NCBI GenBank assembly: GCA_900766925.1
Contig: CAAFXG010000454.1
Coordinates: 1-64,000 of the forward strand
Origin: Lachnospiraceae bacterium
GTDB lineage: Bacteria; Bacillota; Clostridia; Lachnospirales; Lachnospiraceae
Direction: 5' to 3'
DNA length: 64,000 bases
Part shown: positions 60,474 to 64,000 of the stretch, piece after piece
How the letters are laid out: each line of letters starts with the position of its first letter
Numbering within the stretch: the first letter of the stretch is position 1
Position numbers and translations under genes: made by a program
Notes under the pieces: generated by a model
Database searches by the model: none
What the model was told of the DNA's origin: nothing
The model's input: only the letters and a program-made list of their open reading frames with translations

Positions 60474-60665
60474 ATGATTGTAGAACCAAGGTTTGTGAAA
60501 GAAGGTTGGTTGGATGACAGCAAACCACATGAAGGTTGGAAGCTGAAAGAAAATGCACCTGAATGGGCAAAGAAGGAATTTGAAGATGTAATGAAATCAT
60601 CTATGGAATTCAGGGAACTGGTGGATGATGAACCTGGGGAAGATAAAAGAATCAGGATATATTGA
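60474..60665 (+). CDS. Small hypothetical protein near the right end
   Basis: 63 residues, charged and probably helical (KPHEGWKLKENAPEWAKKEFEDVMK); no domain known. GGAAGGTGATTCTG precedes the ATG at 60474; the preceding GTG in frame is 3 codons earlier. Its promoter is not apparent. Confidence 0.55.
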   Translation: MIVEPRFVKEGWLDDSKPHEGWKLKENAPEWAKKEFEDVMKSSMEFRELVDDEPGEDKRIRIY

Positions 60666-60706
60666 TATATTGTGAATGGGTTTGTGTGATTATGTGTAAA
60701 ACACAG

Positions 60707-60715
60707 GTAGGACAC
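60707..60715. promoter_or_regulatory. Right-end copy of TAGGACACA
   Basis: Matches the two copies near the left end (46048, 46070) and one internal copy at 51869-51877. Placed 40 bases inside the right border, where an integrase arm site would be expected. Confidence 0.45.
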
Positions 60716-60755
60716 AAAAGTCTTGAAATGCCTTATTTTTCAAGGGTGCAAACTA

Positions 60756-60768
60756 TCAAAGAGATAAT
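60756..60768 (+). other. attR candidate (right direct repeat)
   Basis: TCAAAGAGATAAT, identical to the 3' end of rpsI at 45921-45933. The chromosome resumes directly after it. Confidence 0.7.
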
Positions 60769-60815
60769 ATGTTTTACAATCCAGAACGTCTTATGGCGCT
60801 TCAGAAAAGTATATT

Positions 60816-60849
60816 ACACTCCAGGACTTTTGTTCTGGGGTGTTTTTTG
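60816..60849 (+). terminator. Chromosomal terminator, probably the original one after rpsI
   Basis: ACACTCCAG (60816-60824) pairs with CTGGGGTGT (60835-60843) followed by TTTTTT. Only ~50 bases downstream of the right repeat, where the rpsI terminator would sit if the element were absent. Confidence 0.85.
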
Positions 60850-60946
60850 TGAGAACTGTGGTAGAATGCATTTGTATGGACTAATCGTATATTTGAATAG
60901 TAATCATATAATTTATATAGTATGTCTATGTGAAAGGAGCATATTT

Positions 60947-61060
60947 ATGACAACTGTAACTACAAAAAGTGTAAAAGTAATAAACAATCTAAACATCTAC
61001 AATGCTTCCCCTCAATTCAAAATGCTTCTTCTTCGTTGTGAAATATCCCTCCTTCTGTAA
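60947..61060 (+). CDS. Possible small peptide gene, antisense to the regulator end
   Basis: 37 residues (MTTVTTKSVKVINNLNIYNA...) starting 7 bases after AAAGGAG. Its last third overlaps the 3' end of the Crp/Fnr gene on the other strand. The ribosome site is good but the peptide is unlike any family I know; it may be a truncated gene. AT-rich sequence upstream could hold a promoter. Confidence 0.3.
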   Translation: MTTVTTKSVKVINNLNIYNASPQFKMLLLRCEISLLL

Positions 61061-61666
61061 TTTGGACAGCTCAACAGACATGGCGGCACGCTCCACGCAC
61101 AGGAAATCAGCTAGCTGTTGGCGGTCATAGGGGATGTTGAAGGACAGCTTTCCCTGTTTTATTGCCTCTGAAGAAAGGTATGAAAGAAGCTTATCACGGG
61201 TGGTGCGTTTGCTCATGTGGGTTATTTTGCTGTTTAGTATGAGTATTTTATTTGCAAGAACATATACAAGATTCTTTATTAACCTGTGGTGATGCGAACA
61301 CTGGTTGGCACATCCGTTTAAAATTTCGTCCAAGCTTATCATTAGAATTTCGCATTTTTCATTTGCTATTACGCTAATGTTTAAAACAGAACCTGCTGTT
61401 GCCGCGTATGTTTCTCCAAAGAAATCGCCGGGAATACATTTGGACATAATATTTCTGTGTGCCCAAATATCTTCCTGAATAATAAGCGTAGAGCCGCTAA
61501 GAACAAGCCCCATTTCGCGGGTTGCTTCGCCTACTCTTAAAATAAATTCATTTTCATCCTTTCTTATAATCCTGCCTTTGATGCAGTTCATAACTGAGAG
61601 TATTTCATTAGATGTCATTGTAGAAAATAGAGGACAACTTTCTAGAATAGGTAAATATTTTTCCAT
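60989..61666 (-). CDS. Crp/Fnr-family transcription regulator
   Basis: 225 residues. N-terminal cyclic-nucleotide-binding-like beta-roll (LESCPLFSTMTSNEILSVMNCIKGRI...PGDFFGETYA), dimer helix, and a C-terminal winged helix (NIPYDRQQLADFLCVERAAMSVELSKLQKEGYF). Cysteines are present but not in a clear FNR N-terminal cluster. GAGG precedes ATG 61666; the frame is open nine codons upstream. Divergent from the ferredoxin gene. Such pairs in Clostridia often respond to redox or nitrosative stress; inference. Confidence 0.88.
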   Translation of the reverse strand: MEKYLPILESCPLFSTMTSNEILSVMNCIKGRIIRKDENEFILRVGEATREMGLVLSGSTLIIQEDIWAHRNIMSKCIPGDFFGETYAATAGSVLNISVIANEKCEILMISLDEILNGCANQCSHHHRLIKNLVYVLANKILILNSKITHMSKRTTRDKLLSYLSSEAIKQGKLSFNIPYDRQQLADFLCVERAAMSVELSKLQKEGYFTTKKKHFELRGSIVDV

Positions 61667-61757
61667 AAAAACCTCATTTCTGTTTGTAATCAAACATACA
61701 TATTGTAATTATTGTTATAAAATACGCTCAAATATTCAACATTGGAGGAAAAATTTT

Positions 61758-62504
61758 ATGCTAAGAAGAATTATTCACATAGATGAAGAAAAATGTAATG
61801 GATGTGGTGCATGTGCCACTGCCTGTCATGAGGGTGCAATAGAAATGATAGATGGAAAGGCAAAGCTTACAAGGGAAGATTATTGTGATGGATTAGGTGA
61901 CTGTCTGCCTGTTTGCCCTGTTGATGCGATTCATTTTGAGGAAAGAGAGGCACCGGCATACAATGAGGAAGCGGTACTTGCTGCCCAAAAGAATAAATCT
62001 GAGGGAAAGAATGTGAATCATCTACATTCCGGATGTCCCGGAAGCCGTATTATAATGATGAAACAGGATGATCAAAATAATAAAGAAAAAAATAATGAAA
62101 TTAATTATAATAATATGCCGGCTTTTTCAAACAATATGAAACCAAGACTTGCACAATGGCCATGTCAGATTAAGCTTGTACCGGTAAATGCGTCGTATTT
62201 TGATGGAGCCAGATTGCTGATAGCTGCTGATTGTACGGCATATGCATATGCTAATTTTCATCAGGAATTTATGAAAGGAAAAGTAACGCTGATAGGCTGT
62301 CCTAAGCTTGATGACATTGATTACAGCGATAAGCTTACGGAGATAATACGAAATAATGATATTAAGAGTGTTACCGTGCTTAAGATGGAAGTCCCATGCT
62401 GTGGCGGTATTGAGTATGCTGCAAAAAAAGCACTGCAGGAAAGCGGAAAATTTATACCATGGCAGGTAGTTACAATAGCCGTTGATGGTAGAATTCTTGA
62501 TTAG
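61758..62504 (+). CDS. 4Fe-4S ferredoxin-domain protein
   Basis: 248 residues. Two 4Fe-4S motifs near the start: CNGCGACATAC at about 12-22 and CDGLGDCLPVCP at about 43-54, the second with an altered spacing. The C-terminal half (about 110-248) has a CTAYAYANFH and VPCCGGIEYAA arrangement seen in iron-sulfur oxidoreductase-associated proteins. AGGAGG precedes the ATG. Divergent from a Crp/Fnr-type gene, which probably controls it. Likely an electron carrier or redox sensor. Confidence 0.88.
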   Translation: MLRRIIHIDEEKCNGCGACATACHEGAIEMIDGKAKLTREDYCDGLGDCLPVCPVDAIHFEEREAPAYNEEAVLAAQKNKSEGKNVNHLHSGCPGSRIIMMKQDDQNNKEKNNEINYNNMPAFSNNMKPRLAQWPCQIKLVPVNASYFDGARLLIAADCTAYAYANFHQEFMKGKVTLIGCPKLDDIDYSDKLTEIIRNNDIKSVTVLKMEVPCCGGIEYAAKKALQESGKFIPWQVVTIAVDGRILD

Positions 62505-62609
62505 CATATTTGTTTAGACTTGACCATTGAAATCCTAATAGATTTGACATTTAAAAAAATATTATTTATACTGTTTGAAGTAAAATAATGGGTATGTTAG
62601 GTTAAATAA

Positions 62610-63836
62610 ATGTATTTTTTTGTCATTTGTATTTTATATTATCAATTTGTAGATTCATTTGGTTCAAATATATTTGATGGATTTCAATCATTTGCCCTTA
62701 GAGATTTTTTAATTATTGGACATGGAATGACAGAAAACGAAGCGGTTTCATATATGGGCTTAGCGATGTTTCCTTTTTATATAATAACGGCTTTGGCGCC
62801 GGCTGCAAGGATGATGGTGGATAAATTTGGAATTCGCAGAGTCATGTTTGCAAATTTGTTTCTACTTTTGCTTGGATGTGTATTGTGTGTTATGTCTGAC
62901 AACATTATTGTATATTTGCTGGGAACTGCAATTATAATTTTAACATGCTCAACCGATATTCAGAATATTTATTTGGTTACATCGTTTCCGAATCAAAAAA
63001 GGGCGAGTATAAAAGGGTTTATGGGCGGAGTGTCTGCTATTTCCATGTTTATGATACCTGTAATTAGAAAATTGATAGTCAATGATTTTTCTGTAAATTG
63101 GAAGGTAATGTATCTAATTGCTATACTGTTTAGTGTGATTGCAATATTAATCTATGCATTGACTAGAAATGATAAAACAAAAAATAATTTTATAAAAGAT
63201 AAAAAGGTATGTAAACGATCTTCAACCGATAATGCTTATATTGATTCTCACAAAAGAAAATATATAAAAATGGCTAGTATTCTTTTGGTGATTGTGGGAG
63301 TGGCTACACCGGCTGTAACTTTTTATAATGAACCAATGCTGAGCTTTTCAGGTATGAAAGAAAAGGATGTTACACTGGCTTTAATGGTTCAGGCTGTTGT
63401 TTTGTTTGGCGTAAAGCTCGTATGTGGGGTTCTTGCTGACCGGTTTGGAAAAATAAGAATGGCTGTTATTTATCTGATATTTACTTGTCTTTCACTTGTA
63501 GGATATGTAATAACGATAATATGTATGCCTATTTTTGCACCTGCATGTGCAGGTGCATGTTTTGGAATTATGGTAGGTTGTTATTTTTCAGGAAAGGATT
63601 TGATTGAGTTAGTAATACTTGAAAACGCAGATTCTGGTAAATTAGGTTGTGTTTCTGCATTTTCAACCTATGCCTATGGTATAGGTGATGGAATAGGCAT
63701 AGTGCTTATGACACTTTTGGTTGGTTATGCTGGAATGGGGTCTACAAAGCTTATAGTAGGAATTCCGGTATTTGTTATATCGATATTATATAGCCTGTAT
63801 ATTTTTAATGATTCGTTTTTTGTTCCAGAATCTTAA
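62610..63836 (+). CDS. Major facilitator superfamily transporter
   Basis: 408 residues with about 11-12 membrane helices. The loop DKFGIRRVMFAN between helices 2 and 3, and DRFGKIRMAVIY between helices 8 and 9, are the MFS loop motifs. The substrate is unknown. The ribosome binding site is weak (AGG nine bases before the ATG), and there is no longer in-frame start, so the N-terminus may be slightly short. Convergent and overlapping by ~50 bases with the next gene. Confidence 0.85.
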   Translation: MYFFVICILYYQFVDSFGSNIFDGFQSFALRDFLIIGHGMTENEAVSYMGLAMFPFYIITALAPAARMMVDKFGIRRVMFANLFLLLLGCVLCVMSDNIIVYLLGTAIIILTCSTDIQNIYLVTSFPNQKRASIKGFMGGVSAISMFMIPVIRKLIVNDFSVNWKVMYLIAILFSVIAILIYALTRNDKTKNNFIKDKKVCKRSSTDNAYIDSHKRKYIKMASILLVIVGVATPAVTFYNEPMLSFSGMKEKDVTLALMVQAVVLFGVKLVCGVLADRFGKIRMAVIYLIFTCLSLVGYVITIICMPIFAPACAGACFGIMVGCYFSGKDLIELVILENADSGKLGCVSAFSTYAYGIGDGIGIVLMTLLVGYAGMGSTKLIVGIPVFVISILYSLYIFNDSFFVPES

Positions 63837-64000
63837 TACATATTGATTTATTACAACATTTGCTATGATGTATATTATGGTAAATGGAACAAACAAGCTT
63901 GCTAATTTGTAATGCCATACAAAGAGTGTAAGTAGCACAAAATAAACCAGTACACATACGATGCTGGCAGTTGTTTTTAATACAATATGCCTGTGATAAT
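63786..64000 (-). CDS. Membrane protein, C-terminal part only
   Basis: On the minus strand an open frame of 70 codons enters from the window edge and ends at 63786. It gives a hydrophobic segment (TASIVCVLVYFVLLTLFVW), a second one (LFVPFTIIYIIANVVI) and a basic end (RFWNKKRIIKNIQAI). No start is inside the window. The size and pattern would fit several membrane families, for example AgrB-like processing proteins, but this is not decidable. Confidence 0.5.
   Translation of the reverse strand, partial: YHRHIVLKTTASIVCVLVYFVLLTLFVWHYKLASLFVPFTIIYIIANVVINQYVLRFWNKKRIIKNIQAI

Larger units (their letters stand above)
45921..60768. mobile_element. Integrated phage-like element at the 3' end of rpsI
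   Basis: A 13-bp direct repeat, TCAAAGAGATAAT, marks the borders: the left copy (45921-45933) covers the end of rpsI, and the right copy (60756-60768) lies in noncoding DNA. Inside, next to the left end, are an integrase and an RHH protein, then CI/Cro-type regulators and phage genes. The interior differs in base use (Glu almost always GAA, few CG steps, no GATC) from the chromosome. Integration restores rpsI and separates it from a terminator now at 60816. The element lacks large terminase, portal, head and lysis genes, so it is a remnant or satellite rather than a full prophage. Confidence 0.88.

Noticed and set aside
45974..60750. TTTTCAAGGGT at 45981 and 60738 as the attachment core
   Set aside because: The match is shorter, belongs to the hairpin family found elsewhere in the element, and would leave the 13-bp rpsI-end repeat unexplained.
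60662..61060. 132-aa frame downstream of the element
   Set aside because: It crosses the right border and a terminator and overlaps the Crp/Fnr gene; only its last 37 codons have a ribosome binding site, listed separately with low confidence.
1..64000. CRISPR arrays, tRNA or rRNA genes
   Set aside because: No regularly spaced direct repeats with spacers, and no cloverleaf or rRNA sequences were recognised in the intergenic regions.

Overview
The window is a chromosomal segment of a low-GC Firmicute, most likely a gut or rumen Lachnospiraceae (Clostridia). Reasons: AGGAGG-type Shine-Dalgarno sites, the Clostridia-type order of the ribosomal operons, a zinc-type S14, the order (secY-adk-map-infA-rpmJ), a GH9 and a GH5 cellulase carrying Listeria/Bacteroides-type repeats, and lipoprotein-linked ABC systems. 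The species cannot be fixed from the sequence alone.

Layout. 1-2.2 kb: a SAM-dependent methyltransferase and a membrane protein. 2.3-18.6 kb: the S10-spc-alpha ribosomal superoperon, rpsJ to rplQ, including secY, adk, map, infA, rpmJ and rpoA. It has a consensus promoter, a folded S10 leader, a second folded leader before rpsM and a strong terminator after rplQ. 18.6-34.2 kb: an accessory envelope/export locus. It holds a membrane-anchored protein, a lipoprotein, an OmpR-type two-component pair, two lipoprotein membrane-fusion (HlyD-like) proteins, a 938-aa FtsX-type permease, two ATPases and two more lipoproteins paralogous to the first. Two promoters in this locus share the same 17-bp box at the same distance from the -10, so the response regulator probably controls both. 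A 180-bp imperfect palindrome lies just upstream of the regulator. 34.2-38.8 kb: a cellulase operon (GH9, GH5, small membrane protein) with a promoter followed by an intrinsic terminator in its leader. The GH9 gene is split by a frameshift inside an (AT)n run.

38.9-45.9 kb: a thioesterase, an exonuclease with a zinc ribbon, a fused two-domain ECF ATPase, two small genes, ecfT, truA, and rplM-rpsI. The common Firmicute order rplQ-ecfA-ecfA-ecfT-truA-rplM-rpsI is therefore still recognisable, but about 20 kb of accessory genes separates rplQ from the ECF genes.

45.92-60.77 kb: an integrated phage-like element inserted exactly at the 3' end of rpsI (13-bp direct repeat TCAAAGAGATAAT at both ends). 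It encodes a tyrosine integrase, RHH protein, CI-like and Cro-like regulators, small DNA-binding proteins, a small terminase-like subunit, a DUF2577 tail protein, a sigma factor, a tape measure protein and a large beta-helix surface protein. It has no recognisable large terminase, portal, capsid, lysis or baseplate genes. I found no GATC anywhere in its ~14.8 kb, although GATC is common in the flanking chromosome. A repeat-rich, AT-rich stretch at 50.78-51.06 kb is a candidate replication origin. 60.8-64 kb: chromosome resumes with a terminator (probably the original rpsI one), a Crp/Fnr regulator divergent from a 4Fe-4S ferredoxin protein, an MFS transporter, and the 3' end of a convergent membrane protein.
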